64,000 nucleotides of DNA from Gordonia hydrophobica NBRC 16057 (GTDB taxonomy: Bacteria; Actinomycetota; Actinomycetes; Mycobacteriales; Mycobacteriaceae). This document shows, piece after piece, positions 33,163 through 41,741 of this stretch; within the stretch, counting starts at the first letter, position 1; the number at the start of each line of letters is the position of its first letter. The notes under the pieces are model-generated. The model was not told where the DNA came from. It saw nothing but the letters and a program-made list of their open reading frames with translations, and ran no database searches. Position numbers and translations under genes: made by a program. Where the stretch lies: the NCBI RefSeq assembly GCF_001592365.1, contig NZ_BCWU01000011.1:1-64000 (forward strand), read 5' to 3'.

Positions 33163-34088
33163 CGGACGAGCAGGGCGTGACCGGGGAACGGATCGTCGGC
33201 GTCGTCGTCACCCACAAGCGGCGCGAGTTGCTCGCGGAATCGCTGGCCGTGCTCGCGGCGCAGGATCGGCCGCTCGATCACCTGATCGTCGTCGACAACG
33301 CAGCCGAACCCGAGGTGGGAGAGCTGGTCGCCGGCCAGCCGATCCCCACCACCTATCTGCCGTCGCAGCACAATCTGGGCGGTGCGGGCGGCTTCGCCCT
33401 CGGCATGCTCCACGCACTGGCGTTGGGCGCCGACTGGGTGTGGTGCGCCGACGACGACGGCCGCCCCGAGGGACCGCAGGTGCTGTCGACGCTGCTGGCG
33501 TGCGCACAGCGGCATCGCCTCGGACAGGTGTCGCCGGTGGTGGTGAACATCGCCTCACCCGACGACCTCGCCTTCCCGCTGCGGCGCGGCCTCGTGTGGC
33601 GGCGCAAGCGCTCGGAACTCTTCGAAGGCGAACCCGATTCCACGAGCGACGACCTGCTTCCCGGGATCGCGTCGCTGATGAACGGTGCACTGTTCTCCTC
33701 TGACACCATCGACCGCATCGGCGTCCCCGACCTGCGCCTGTTCTTCCGCGGCGACGAGGTGGAGATGCACCGACGGCTGGCCCGGTCCGGAATCGGTTTC
33801 GGCACGTGCCTGACCACCGCGTACCTGCACCCCGACGGCAGCGACGAGTTCCGCCCCATTCTGGGCGGCCGCATGCACACGCAGTATCCGGACAACGAGG
33901 TGAAGCGGTTCTTCACCTACCGCAATCGCGGTTATCTGATGAGTCAGCCCGGGATGCGCAAACTGCTTCCGCAGGAGTACGCCCGGTTCGGCTGGTACTT
34001 CCTGGTGCAGCAACGTGATCCCGCAGGCTTCCGCGAATGGATGCGATTGCGGCGGCTCGGGCGCTCAGAGCGGTTCGAGCGACCGTAG
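33159..34088 (+). CDS. glfT1: Galactofuranosyltransferase GlfT1
   Basis: A 309-aa GT2-family enzyme: GVVVTHKRRELL start of the GT-A fold, DDD motif in WCADDDGRPEGP (metal/UDP binding), and LFFRGDEVEMHRRL. GlfT1 adds the first galactofuranoses to the decaprenyl-PP-GlcNAc-Rha acceptor at the cytoplasmic face. GTG 33159 lies inside the stop of wzt (GTGA). The gene order wzm-wzt-glfT1 differs from M. tuberculosis only by the position of the ATPase. Confidence 0.92.
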   Translation: MTDEQGVTGERIVGVVVTHKRRELLAESLAVLAAQDRPLDHLIVVDNAAEPEVGELVAGQPIPTTYLPSQHNLGGAGGFALGMLHALALGADWVWCADDDGRPEGPQVLSTLLACAQRHRLGQVSPVVVNIASPDDLAFPLRRGLVWRRKRSELFEGEPDSTSDDLLPGIASLMNGALFSSDTIDRIGVPDLRLFFRGDEVEMHRRLARSGIGFGTCLTTAYLHPDGSDEFRPILGGRMHTQYPDNEVKRFFTYRNRGYLMSQPGMRKLLPQEYARFGWYFLVQQRDPAGFREWMRLRRLGRSERFERP

Positions 34089-34136
34089 TCGCACCGTCGG
34101 CCACCGAGCGACGTCGCATTGATCGCGTGACGATTT

Positions 34137-34152
34137 CTAGAACATGTTCTAG
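34137..34152. promoter_or_regulatory. KstR-type operator
   Basis: CTAGAACATGTTCTAG, a perfect 16-bp palindrome that contains the KstR consensus TNNAACNNGTTNNA. It overlaps a probable -10 (TAGTGT, 34150-34155) six bases before the ATG of the LLM gene, the geometry expected of a repressor site. Confidence 0.7.
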
Positions 34153-34161
34153 TGTGTCACC

Positions 34162-35040
34162 ATGCGATTCACGTACGCCGAAGCGATGACCGACTTCACC
34201 TACTATCCGGCGTTGGCCCAGGCCGCGGAGGCGTCCGGATGGGCGGGAATGACGATCCCCGACTCACTCGCGTACCCGGAGGAATCCGATTCGGTGTACC
34301 CGTACACCCCGGACGGGCGACGGGAGTTCCTTGAAGACAAGGACTTCATCGAGACGTTCATCCAGATCGCAGCGCTCGGCGCGGTGACCACCACGCTTCG
34401 ATTTCTGCCGTTCGTGCTCAAACTCCCGGTACGACCGCCCGCGCTGGTCGCCAAGCAGGCCGCCTCGGTCGCATGCCTCACCGGCAACCGCATGTCTCTC
34501 GGCGTCGGCACCAGCCCGTGGCGCGAGGACTACGACATCATGGGCGTCGATTACGCCCGCCGCGGCAAGCGCATGAACGAGTGCATGGACATCATCCGCG
34601 GCCTCACCTCGCCGGGCTACTTCGAGTTCCACGGCGAGTTCTACGACATCCCGAAGATCAAGATGAGCCCCACGCCGACGGAGCCGATCCCGCTGCTGGT
34701 GGGCGGACACGCCGACGTCGCGTTGAAGCGCGCCGTCGTCCGCGGCGACGGCTGGATGCACGGTGGCGGCGCCCCGGAGGAGCTCGACGCGCTGCTCGAC
34801 AAACTCGCCGCGATCCGCAAGGCGGAGGGCAAGGAGAACGATCCGTTCGAGATCCACGTCATCTCGATGGACGCGTACACCGTCGACGGCTGCAAACGAC
34901 TCGAGGACAAGGGCATCACCGATGTGATCGTCGGATTCCGGTTGCCGTACATCATGGGCCGGGACACCGAACCGCTCGAGACCAAGATCGCGAACCTCGA
35001 GCGCTTCGCGGAGAACGTGATCGCCAAAGTCAATCCGTGA
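34162..35040 (+). CDS. LLM-class (luciferase-like) F420-dependent oxidoreductase
   Basis: A 292-aa TIM-barrel protein of the luciferase-like monooxygenase superfamily. It has GVGTSPWREDYDIMG (cofactor-phosphate region), PIPLLVGGHADVALKRAV and RGDGWMHGG. Most actinobacterial members use F420 or FMN. The KstR-type operator overlapping its promoter points to the cholesterol/steroid regulon; M. tuberculosis has a KstR-regulated member of this family (Rv3520c). ATG 34162 is six bases from TAGTGT, so the mRNA is probably leaderless. Confidence 0.87.
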   Translation: MRFTYAEAMTDFTYYPALAQAAEASGWAGMTIPDSLAYPEESDSVYPYTPDGRREFLEDKDFIETFIQIAALGAVTTTLRFLPFVLKLPVRPPALVAKQAASVACLTGNRMSLGVGTSPWREDYDIMGVDYARRGKRMNECMDIIRGLTSPGYFEFHGEFYDIPKIKMSPTPTEPIPLLVGGHADVALKRAVVRGDGWMHGGGAPEELDALLDKLAAIRKAEGKENDPFEIHVISMDAYTVDGCKRLEDKGITDVIVGFRLPYIMGRDTEPLETKIANLERFAENVIAKVNP

Positions 35041-35090
35041 GGCCCGCAATCGGGAAACGGCCCGTCTCCTCCGCTTCAGCGCACGTCAGG

Positions 35091-35096
35091 TACGTT
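35091..35096 (+). promoter_or_regulatory. -10 element for leaderless hadAB-like transcript
   Basis: TACGTT, six bases before the ATG at 35103, with no Shine-Dalgarno. Confidence 0.4.
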
Positions 35097-35102
35097 GACT
35101 GA

Positions 35103-36125
35103 ATGACCAGCGGTGAATTGACGCGCACAGAGGCGATCGCGGAGATGGTCGGCGAGGTGTTCACGACGGCCGATTACTACGAAGTGGGACGAGAGAAGGT
35201 CCGCGAGTTCGCGCGCGCTCTGCACGACGACAACCCGTTCCACTGGGACGAGGCCAAGGCGGCCGAGGGCGGCCACCCCGCACTGCTGGCGCCGCTGACG
35301 ATGGTCGCGATCATGGGCACCAAGTCGCAGGCACAGCTGCTGGAAGCCCACATCCCGGGCAACCTGCTGAAGTCCGGTGTGTTGCAGGTGGATCAGAGCT
35401 TCACCTTCCACAAGCCGATCATGGCCGGAGACAAGCTGTACTGCGACGTGAATCTGGAGACGTACCGCACCGTCGCCGGCGCGGATCTGTTCACGGTGAA
35501 GACGCTGGTGCGCGACGTCGATCGCGGCGTGCTGCAGGAGTCGTGGACCTCGCTCGCCGGTCCGGGCGAGGAGGCCGGACGCCTCCCCGACGACTTCGAC
35601 GACATCGTCGACCGGGTCATCTTCAGCGGCGCCGACAGCCACGTTCAGCCACTGGTCCCGTCGTCGCGCGCGGAGATCCCCGCCCCCGAGGGCGGTCCCT
35701 GGACCACGATCGCGTTCGACGAACTCACCGAAGGCATGGACCTGCCGGTTCGCAGGCAGCAGTTCACCCGCGGCGACGTGATCAACTACATCGGCGTGTC
35801 CGGTGACCCGAATCCGATCCATCACAGCGACGCCGTCGCGCACGCCGCAGGCCTGGACACCGTCGTCGCCCAGGCCATGCTGACCCTCGGCACGGCTGCC
35901 GGCTACCTGACGTCGTTCGTCGGCGACCCCGCCGCATTCCGCAACATGAGCGCCCGGTTCACCAGCCCCGTCTACATCCCGGCCAACGAACCTGCTGTCG
36001 TCGAGTACTCCGCCAAGGTGAAGTCGCTCGATCCCGCCACCAAGACCGCGATGATCACGTTCGGCGCATCGCTGAACGGCAAGCGCGTCTTCGGCCGCTG
36101 CACCGCGAACGTCCAGTTCGCTTAG
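35103..36125 (+). CDS. Fused HadA/HadB-like (3R)-hydroxyacyl-ACP dehydratase
   Basis: A 340-aa two-domain hot-dog protein. Residues about 15-160 form a MaoC/FAS1-dehydratase-like N domain (DYYEVGREKVREFARALHDD), and residues about 205-340 a MaoC hydratase domain with the catalytic D-x4-H in SGDPNPIHHSD. In mycobacteria the two are separate proteins HadA and HadB forming the FAS-II dehydratase; here they are one chain. Possible roles are meromycolate elongation or a beta-oxidation hydratase. ATG 35103 with probable leaderless promoter. Two hairpins (36136-36180 and 36258-36286) follow. Confidence 0.85.
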   Translation: MTSGELTRTEAIAEMVGEVFTTADYYEVGREKVREFARALHDDNPFHWDEAKAAEGGHPALLAPLTMVAIMGTKSQAQLLEAHIPGNLLKSGVLQVDQSFTFHKPIMAGDKLYCDVNLETYRTVAGADLFTVKTLVRDVDRGVLQESWTSLAGPGEEAGRLPDDFDDIVDRVIFSGADSHVQPLVPSSRAEIPAPEGGPWTTIAFDELTEGMDLPVRRQQFTRGDVINYIGVSGDPNPIHHSDAVAHAAGLDTVVAQAMLTLGTAAGYLTSFVGDPAAFRNMSARFTSPVYIPANEPAVVEYSAKVKSLDPATKTAMITFGASLNGKRVFGRCTANVQFA

Positions 36126-36135
36126 CTCTATCGCT

Positions 36136-36180
36136 TCCACCGCCGTTTGTTACCCGCTCCGGGTCACGGGCGGCGGTGGA
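36136..36180 (+). terminator. Hairpin after the HadAB-like gene
   Basis: Arms TCCACCGCC (36136-36144) and GGCGGTGGA (36172-36180), followed by CGGTTCTTCT. It lies 11 bases after the stop codon. Confidence 0.55.
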
Positions 36181-36257
36181 CGGTTCTTCTGGATTGACCA
36201 GGTTGTCCGAGATTTGCCGTCAGAACACCGAGGCGTTAGGCTGTAGCCAATCGTTTC

Positions 36258-36286
36258 GGCCCGCCTCACTCCAGTGAGGGCGGGCC
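36258..36286 (+). terminator. Strong GC hairpin with T-rich tail
   Basis: GGCCCGCCTCACT pairs with AGTGAGGGCGGGCC (one bulge), loop CC, followed by GGACTTCTTTCT. It lies just upstream of the Abi pseudogene. Confidence 0.6.
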
Positions 36287-36312
36287 GGACTTCTTTCTAC
36301 TAATGTTCGATC

Positions 36313-37003
36313 ATGCGAACTAAGCCCTGGTTGTCGGTTAATGCCCAATTAGCCCAGCTTGCGCAGCGCGGCATGGCAATTTCCGATCGCGACTTCGCCC
36401 GTCTTTTTGACGTCAGGCCAGCATCTTGATTGGTTGAGCACGGTGTCCAAGCGTGCCAACCGCGCAAAGAAGCGGGACCCCTTCATCGGTCACCACTTCC
36501 AGCGGTACCACGGTCAGATTCCGATTTGGGTACTGACAGAGGTGTTGGATTTCGCAGACGTATCCAAAGCCTACAAAGGGCTCCAACCTGCGGACCGCGA
36601 CGAAATCGCGCGCGCGGTCGGGATCATCAGCGCGCTCGGAAGGAAGGGCGCACGCCCCGGTGAGCTTCTAGCAAACTTGCTTGAGAATCTGACCGTCGTC
36701 CGCAACATCGCCGCCCACCATTCGCGGTTATGGAACCGCAGAGTGGTGCCGATCGGTACGGGACGCCTCGCAGCAATGGACAGCTTCCGCGGGCTGAAAG
36801 CGCCGCAGGACGAGACCGTCTACGCCTCAATCTGTGCCGCAGGCCATCTTCTGCAGGCCATCTCGCCCGGCTCCGCGTGGACCAAGCAACTCTCGACATT
36901 GGTGCGCGGTCGACTCGAACCGATTGGCGGACGATCAGCAGCCGAAATGGGCTTTCCCGACGAGTGGCAGACCCTCCCGTTGTGGTCCGGTCCGACGATC
37001 TGA
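36313..37003 (+). pseudogene. Broken Abi_2-type abortive-infection gene
   Basis: The plus strand starts MRTKPWLSVNAQLAQLAQRG, matching the N-terminus of Abi_2 (AbiD/F-like) proteins (KPWLS..eQv..L..RG), but stops after 38 codons (TGA 36427-36429). Immediately after, in the +1 frame, the C-terminal part of the same family continues: HFQRYHGQIPIWVLTEVLDF, and RNIAAHHSRLWNR, the conserved late motif. The central region with the usual YRLSGYWY block is absent. So the gene has lost roughly 100 residues and its frame. The family provides abortive infection against phages; this copy is most likely dead. Confidence 0.8.
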
Positions 37004-37055
37004 TCACGCCGCGCTGGTCAGTCAGGCCACGTCCCGGTCGCGTAGGCGACACCCA

Positions 37056-37607
37056 CTACCTGATCTTGAAGATCACAGCGCGTTGCACCACGAAGTTGAT
37101 GACCGTCGCGACGCCCTGTGCGACGCAGAAGGCGATGATGATCGCCCAGAACGCCGTCCCCCACTCGTGCATCAGCCAGTTGTAGAGGCCCATGTTCACG
37201 AAGAAGGTGACCGCGTACAGCACGACGACCGCGATGAAGCGGGTCGCGCTCGGCTCGGCGCGGAAGGTCCAACGACGGTTGAGCAGGTACGCGATCGTGG
37301 TGCCGAGGATGAAGCCCGCGCCCTTCGACAGCCAGAACGGCTGGTCGAACACCTGCTGCAGCAGGACGGTGAGGCCGAAGTCGAAGATCGCCGAGAACCC
37401 GCCCGTCACGATGAATCGCAACACCTGCGTCTTGAAGTCGACGTCGGTCGACGCCTCTTCGTCGTCGAGCGGCAGTTCGATGGGCATCGGCGCGTGACGC
37501 GTCCGGAAGTCCTCGTGCTGCGGACGGCGGTCGGGCTGCCCAGCGTTGATGTCGACCGCCTCAGCGGCGTTCACGGGCTCGTCGGAGTTCACGGACGGAT
37601 CTGGCAC
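37056..37607 (-). CDS. GtrA-family membrane protein (Rv3789-like)
   Basis: A 183-aa protein. About 55 polar N-terminal residues are followed by a GtrA domain with four transmembrane helices: LRFIVTGGFSAIFDFGLTVL, GTTIAYLLNRRWTF, FIAVVVLYAVTFF, and AQGVATVINFVVQRAVIFKIR at the end. Orthologs sit next to dprE1-dprE2-aftA in mycobacteria and are thought to act in decaprenyl-phosphoarabinose translocation or as an anchor. GTG 37607 is the start chosen; GTG 37592 is possible. Divergent from the secreted lipase gene. Confidence 0.85.
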   Translation of the reverse strand: MPDPSVNSDEPVNAAEAVDINAGQPDRRPQHEDFRTRHAPMPIELPLDDEEASTDVDFKTQVLRFIVTGGFSAIFDFGLTVLLQQVFDQPFWLSKGAGFILGTTIAYLLNRRWTFRAEPSATRFIAVVVLYAVTFFVNMGLYNWLMHEWGTAFWAIIIAFCVAQGVATVINFVVQRAVIFKIR

Positions 37608-37687
37608 CCTGCCAGGGTAACCGGTGCCGGACGTCGATCGTGTGTCACGGATCGGCCATCGGGCGCCTGCGTGGCCGCGCAGGCGCA

Positions 37688-37693
37688 TAGAGT
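37688..37693 (+). promoter_or_regulatory. -10 element for leaderless lipase transcript
   Basis: TAGAGT, six bases before the ATG at 37700; no ribosome binding site. Confidence 0.4.
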
Positions 37694-37699
37694 TCGTCC

Positions 37700-38923
37700 A
37701 TGGCTCGCCTCTGGATTCTTCGCGTCAAACGCTCTTGCGCCGCCGTCGCCGTGACCGCCATCGCCGCGACCGGCGCCCTGACCGCGACCGCGCCGATCGC
37801 GCACGCCGACGACCCCGCCACCGCCGCGCCAGTATGGTCCGGGCTGGACGCACGCGAATACCACGGCTCGATCGGCGCTCCCGGCACTCTCCTGGCGAAG
37901 GTGCCGCTCGCCGCCTCGGTCACCCTGCCGAACGCCGGCAGCGCCTACCGGATCCTGTACGCGACGACCGATATCCACGGCCGTCCCGCCGTCAGCACCG
38001 GGGCGATCTTCTTGCCGAAGCGCCCCGCGCCGAAGGCCGGTCACAAGGTGATCGCGTGGGCGCACGGCACGACGGGACTCGGTGACGACTGCACGCCGTC
38101 GGCGCTCCCGCGCAGCGACCGCGACACGGCGTACCTGGGGCACTGGCTGGCACAGGGCTACGCCATCGTCGCCACCGATTACGCGGGCCTCGGCACGCCG
38201 GGTCTGATGAGCTATCTGAGCAGCAGAGTGCAGGCGCACTCGATCGTCGACTCGGTGAAGGCGGCAGCGCACGCGGGCCTTCCCCTGTCGAAGACTTGGG
38301 CGATCGTCGGCCAGTCGCAGGGTGCGGGAGCGGCGCTGAGCGGCGCACGCTGGGCCACCGCGCTCTCGAAGGGCACGGGGCTGGATTACCGCGGCGTCGT
38401 CGCGACCGGCGCCCCGGCGAACATCGAGCACATCGTCTGGCAGGCCGGTCCGGCGTTCCCGCCGGTGGTCCTCCCGACCGGACTCAACGTCTACGCGTCG
38501 TACATCTGGGCCGGTTTCGCCGATGCGCGCCCGGACCTGTCGCCGATGTCGATCCTGAGCACCGAGGGACGCCGGGTGGTGGCCCAGGCGCGCGTCCGCT
38601 GCTACGCGGAGATGCGCACGCTGGTCGACGGCGCCAGAGTGAGCGACTGGTTCACCAGGCCGGTGACCTCCATCCCCGGTGTCCAGGGAGCGCTGGTGAA
38701 GTACATGGCGATCCCGTACCGCGGCTACGACCGCCCGATATTCCTCGGTCAGGGACTCAAGGACATGGACGTCCCCGCGCCGTCGGCGCTCTCGCTGTAC
38801 GCCCAGATGCGGGCGGCAGGCCAACCCGTCGACCTGCACGTCTATCCCACGCAGGATCACTCGGGCACGGTGCTCGCCTCCATGAAGGACTCCACACCGT
38901 TCCTGGCGCGGATCATGCGGTAA
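37700..38923 (+). CDS. Secreted lipase (LIP/secretory lipase family)
   Basis: A 407-aa exported alpha/beta hydrolase. The signal peptide ends near PIAHADD (residue about 36). The nucleophile elbow is GQSQGAGAA, the acid/histidine region includes GLKDMDVPAPSALSLY and the late QDHSGTVLAS histidine. AHGTTGLGDDCTPS is typical of the family's oxyanion region and a disulphide is possible with RCYAEM. It hydrolyses fatty esters outside the cell or in the envelope. The gene sits between gtrA and dprE1, and its job may be unrelated to arabinan synthesis. Confidence 0.88.
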   Translation: MARLWILRVKRSCAAVAVTAIAATGALTATAPIAHADDPATAAPVWSGLDAREYHGSIGAPGTLLAKVPLAASVTLPNAGSAYRILYATTDIHGRPAVSTGAIFLPKRPAPKAGHKVIAWAHGTTGLGDDCTPSALPRSDRDTAYLGHWLAQGYAIVATDYAGLGTPGLMSYLSSRVQAHSIVDSVKAAAHAGLPLSKTWAIVGQSQGAGAALSGARWATALSKGTGLDYRGVVATGAPANIEHIVWQAGPAFPPVVLPTGLNVYASYIWAGFADARPDLSPMSILSTEGRRVVAQARVRCYAEMRTLVDGARVSDWFTRPVTSIPGVQGALVKYMAIPYRGYDRPIFLGQGLKDMDVPAPSALSLYAQMRAAGQPVDLHVYPTQDHSGTVLASMKDSTPFLARIMR

Positions 38924-38927
38924 GGCG

Positions 38928-39344
38928 CTACTGCGCGGGCTCGGTGTCGTTGCGGCGATGCGCGTCGGTCGGCTTCACGACCAGAATCGGTTTGCGGCAC
39001 TCCACCAACAGGTACTGCGATGTGCTGCCGAGCAGCAGTTTCCCGACCTGGGTGCGCCGACGCATCCCGATGATCAGCAGTTCGGCGTCGGGATGGTCCA
39101 TCGCGGCCAACAGTTCGTCGGCGGGAGACGCACCGATCGGCTGGGAGAGGCGGAACTCGACGCCGGCCGCCGTCAATCGGGCCTCGGCCTCGACGATCTC
39201 CTCCGGCTCGGCGATCCGCTGCCCGCGCGCCTCCGAGATCGCATTGATCACCACGAGATCGGTGTCCCGCAGTCTGGCTTCGAGAATGCCCTGTTCCAGG
39301 CACGCCCGCCCGAATGATCCCGCTGAATATCCGACGACGATCAT
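38928..39344 (-). CDS. Universal stress protein family (single USP domain)
   Basis: A 138-aa single-domain USP: start MIVVGYSAGSFG, then ATP-binding-type loop GMRRRTQVGKLLLGSTSQYLL (G2x-x9-G(S/T) pattern) and final PILVVKP. ATG 39344 is preceded by AAGGGAAGG. It converges with the lipase gene (gap of 4 bases) and is divergent from dprE1. The nucleotide-binding glycines are retained, so ATP binding is likely; the stress signal is unknown. Confidence 0.85.
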   Translation of the reverse strand: MIVVGYSAGSFGRACLEQGILEARLRDTDLVVINAISEARGQRIAEPEEIVEAEARLTAAGVEFRLSQPIGASPADELLAAMDHPDAELLIIGMRRRTQVGKLLLGSTSQYLLVECRKPILVVKPTDAHRRNDTEPAQ

Positions 39345-39491
39345 GACCTTCCCTTTCTCCCACCCCGCTGAGAAATGTAGTCGACGCCGCCGGTCCCCCA
39401 CCCCGGCATGCGGCGCGCAGCACCCCGAACGATTGCCAGTGCCACCGACCACAGCGGCCCACAAGCAGGCGTGAACCAGGTGACCGACGAG

Positions 39492-39497
39492 TAGTCT
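39492..39497 (+). promoter_or_regulatory. -10 element for leaderless dprE1 transcript
   Basis: TAGTCT, eight bases before the ATG at 39506, and no Shine-Dalgarno. Confidence 0.5.
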
Positions 39498-39505
39498 CTA
39501 CACCG

Positions 39506-40924
39506 ATGACGAACAACTCCGTACTTCCGATCGAGACCCGCAAGCTCATGGGCTGGGGCCGGACGATGCCGATCGAGGCCCACGTCCTGTCGACGCCGTA
39601 CCCCGAGCTGATCGCCGAGGCAGTCGCGCGCGTCGCCGACGACAACGCCGACAAGCCGAGCTACCTGCGCCGCGGAGTGATCGCGCGCGGGCTGGGCCGG
39701 TCGTACGGCGAGAACGCCCAGAACTCGGGCGGTCTCACCGTCGACATGACGCAGTTGACCCGCATCCACGAGATCAACGACGAGACGGGGATCATCGACC
39801 TCGACGCCGGCGTCGACCTCGACACCCTGATGCGCATCGCCCTGCCGCACGGCCTGTGGGTCCCGGTGCTTCCGGGTACCCGGCAGGTGACGGTCGGCGG
39901 CGCCATCGGCTGCGACATCCACGGCAAGAACCACCACAGCGCAGGCAGCTTCGGCAATCACGTCGTCGAGATCTCGCTGCTGACGGCCTCGGGCGAGATC
40001 CTCACCCTGACGCCCGAGGGCAGCACCGACGACCCCGACGCGTCGATCTTCTGGGCCACCGTCGGTGGCATCGGCCTCACCGGCATCATCCTGCGCGCCA
40101 AGATCAAGATGACGCGCACCGAGACCGCCTATTTCATCGCCGACGGCACCGTCACCACGGGCCTCGACGAGACGATCGCCCTGCACATGGACGGCTCCGA
40201 GGAGAACTACACCTACAGTTCCGGCTGGTTCGACGCCATCAGCAAGCCGCCGCGCCTCGGTCGCGGCACCTTCTCGCGCGGGAGCCTCGCGACGCTCGAC
40301 CAACTGCCGGACAAGCTCGCCAAGGATCCGCTGAAGTTCGACGCGCCCACGCTGGTGAACTTCCCGGACATCTTCCCGAACGGTCTGGCCAACAGGCTGA
40401 ACTTCTCGATGGTCGGCGAGGCCTACTACCGGATGGGCGGGAACTACCAGGGCAAGGTCCAGAATCTGACGCAGTTCTACCACCCGCTCGATCTGTTCGG
40501 GAACTGGAACCGTGCCTACGGTTCGAAGGGCTTCCTGCAGTACCAGTTCATCGTGCCGCCTGAGGCCGTCGAAGAGTTCAAGGGCATCATCTACGACATC
40601 CAGGCGTCCGGACACGTCAGCTTCCTCAACGTCTTCAAGCTGTTCGGTGAGGGCAACCAGGCGCCGCTGAGCTTCCCGATGCCGGGCTGGAACATCTGCG
40701 TCGACTTCCCGATCAAGCGCGGCCTGCACGAGTTCGTTCGCGAACTGGACCAGCGCGTCATGTCGATCGGCGGCCGTCTCTACACCGCCAAGGACTCGCG
40801 GACCAGCGCCGAGACGTTCCATGCGATGTACCCGGAGATCGATAAGTGGATCGCTACGCGCCGCCGCGTGGATCCCAACCAGGTGTTCATGTCCGACATG
40901 GGTCGACGACTCGAACTGGTCTGA
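39506..40924 (+). CDS. dprE1: Decaprenylphosphoryl-beta-D-ribose 2-oxidase DprE1
   Basis: A 472-aa FAD-dependent oxidase. The N-terminal FAD domain has [17 protein letters not shown] and [22 protein letters not shown]; the substrate domain ends with [18 protein letters not shown] (catalytic lysine region). It oxidises decaprenyl-phosphoribose to the keto intermediate, first half of epimerisation to the arabinose donor DPA. C398 in [10 protein letters not shown] aligns with Cys387 of the M. tuberculosis enzyme, the residue attacked by benzothiazinones. dprE2 follows after 49 bases. Confidence 0.95.
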   Translation: MTNNSVLPIETRKLMGWGRTMPIEAHVLSTPYPELIAEAVARVADDNADKPSYLRRGVIARGLGRSYGENAQNSGGLTVDMTQLTRIHEINDETGIIDLDAGVDLDTLMRIALPHGLWVPVLPGTRQVTVGGAIGCDIHGKNHHSAGSFGNHVVEISLLTASGEILTLTPEGSTDDPDASIFWATVGGIGLTGIILRAKIKMTRTETAYFIADGTVTTGLDETIALHMDGSEENYTYSSGWFDAISKPPRLGRGTFSRGSLATLDQLPDKLAKDPLKFDAPTLVNFPDIFPNGLANRLNFSMVGEAYYRMGGNYQGKVQNLTQFYHPLDLFGNWNRAYGSKGFLQYQFIVPPEAVEEFKGIIYDIQASGHVSFLNVFKLFGEGNQAPLSFPMPGWNICVDFPIKRGLHEFVRELDQRVMSIGGRLYTAKDSRTSAETFHAMYPEIDKWIATRRRVDPNQVFMSDMGRRLELV

Positions 40925-40973
40925 CGGCCGACTCCACCGCACCTGCCCGACCCGCAGACGAAAGAGATTTCAC

Positions 40974-41735
40974 ATGTTCAACGCCGTCGGCGTTCCCCAA
41001 TCCATCCTGATCCTCGGCGGCAGCTCGGAGATCGGCCTCGCCATCGCCTCCGAGTACCTGACCAAGGGTGCCATGCGGATCGTGCTGGCCACCGTTCCCG
41101 GCGACCCCACCGCCGACGCCGCCGTGAAGCAGATGCAGGCGGCGGGCGCGTCCTCGGTGGAGCAGATCGACTTCGACGCGCTCGCCACCGACACCCACCG
41201 CGCCGTGATCGATCAGGCGTTCGCGGGCGGTGACATCGACGTCGCGATCGTGGCCTTCGGCATTCAGGGCGACGACGAGCAGGCCTGGCAGGACCAGAAG
41301 CTCGCCGTCCTCGAGGCCAATATCAACTACACGGCCGCCGTGTCGGTCGGCGTCCTGCTCGGCGAGAAGTTCCGCGCCCAGGGCCACGGGCAGATCATCG
41401 CGATGAGCTCGGTCGCCGGCGAGCGCGTCCGCCGCTCCAACTTCGTCTACGGCTCCACCAAGGCCGGACTCGACGGCTTCTACCTCGGCCTCGGCGACGC
41501 CCTGCGGCCCGACGGCATCGGCGTCCTCGTCATCCGCCCGGGGCAGGTCCGCACCCGGCTGTCGGCGCACGTCGCCGAGGCGCCGCTGACCGTCAACAAG
41601 GAGGACGTGGCGCGCATGGCCGTCGCCGCGGTCGACAAGGGCAAGGACGTCATCTGGGTTCCGGGGCCGTTCCGCTTCATCATGATGGTGCTGCGCCACA
41701 TCCCACGGCCGGTGTTCCGCAAGCTCCCCATCTGA
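40974..41735 (+). CDS. dprE2: Decaprenylphosphoryl-2-keto-ribose reductase DprE2
   Basis: A 253-aa [21 protein letters not shown] cofactor motif, [11 protein letters not shown], catalytic Ser in [10 protein letters not shown] and YGSTK. It reduces the DprE1 product with NADH to give decaprenyl-phosphoarabinose. ATG 40974 preceded by AAAGAGA. The C-terminal [19 protein letters not shown] is a hydrophobic/basic tail typical of this enzyme and may contact the membrane. Next gene is aftA (6-base gap). Confidence 0.95.
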   Translation: MFNAVGVPQSILILGGSSEIGLAIASEYLTKGAMRIVLATVPGDPTADAAVKQMQAAGASSVEQIDFDALATDTHRAVIDQAFAGGDIDVAIVAFGIQGDDEQAWQDQKLAVLEANINYTAAVSVGVLLGEKFRAQGHGQIIAMSSVAGERVRRSNFVYGSTKAGLDGFYLGLGDALRPDGIGVLVIRPGQVRTRLSAHVAEAPLTVNKEDVARMAVAAVDKGKDVIWVPGPFRFIMMVLRHIPRPVFRKLPI

Positions 41736-41741
41736 TCTCCG

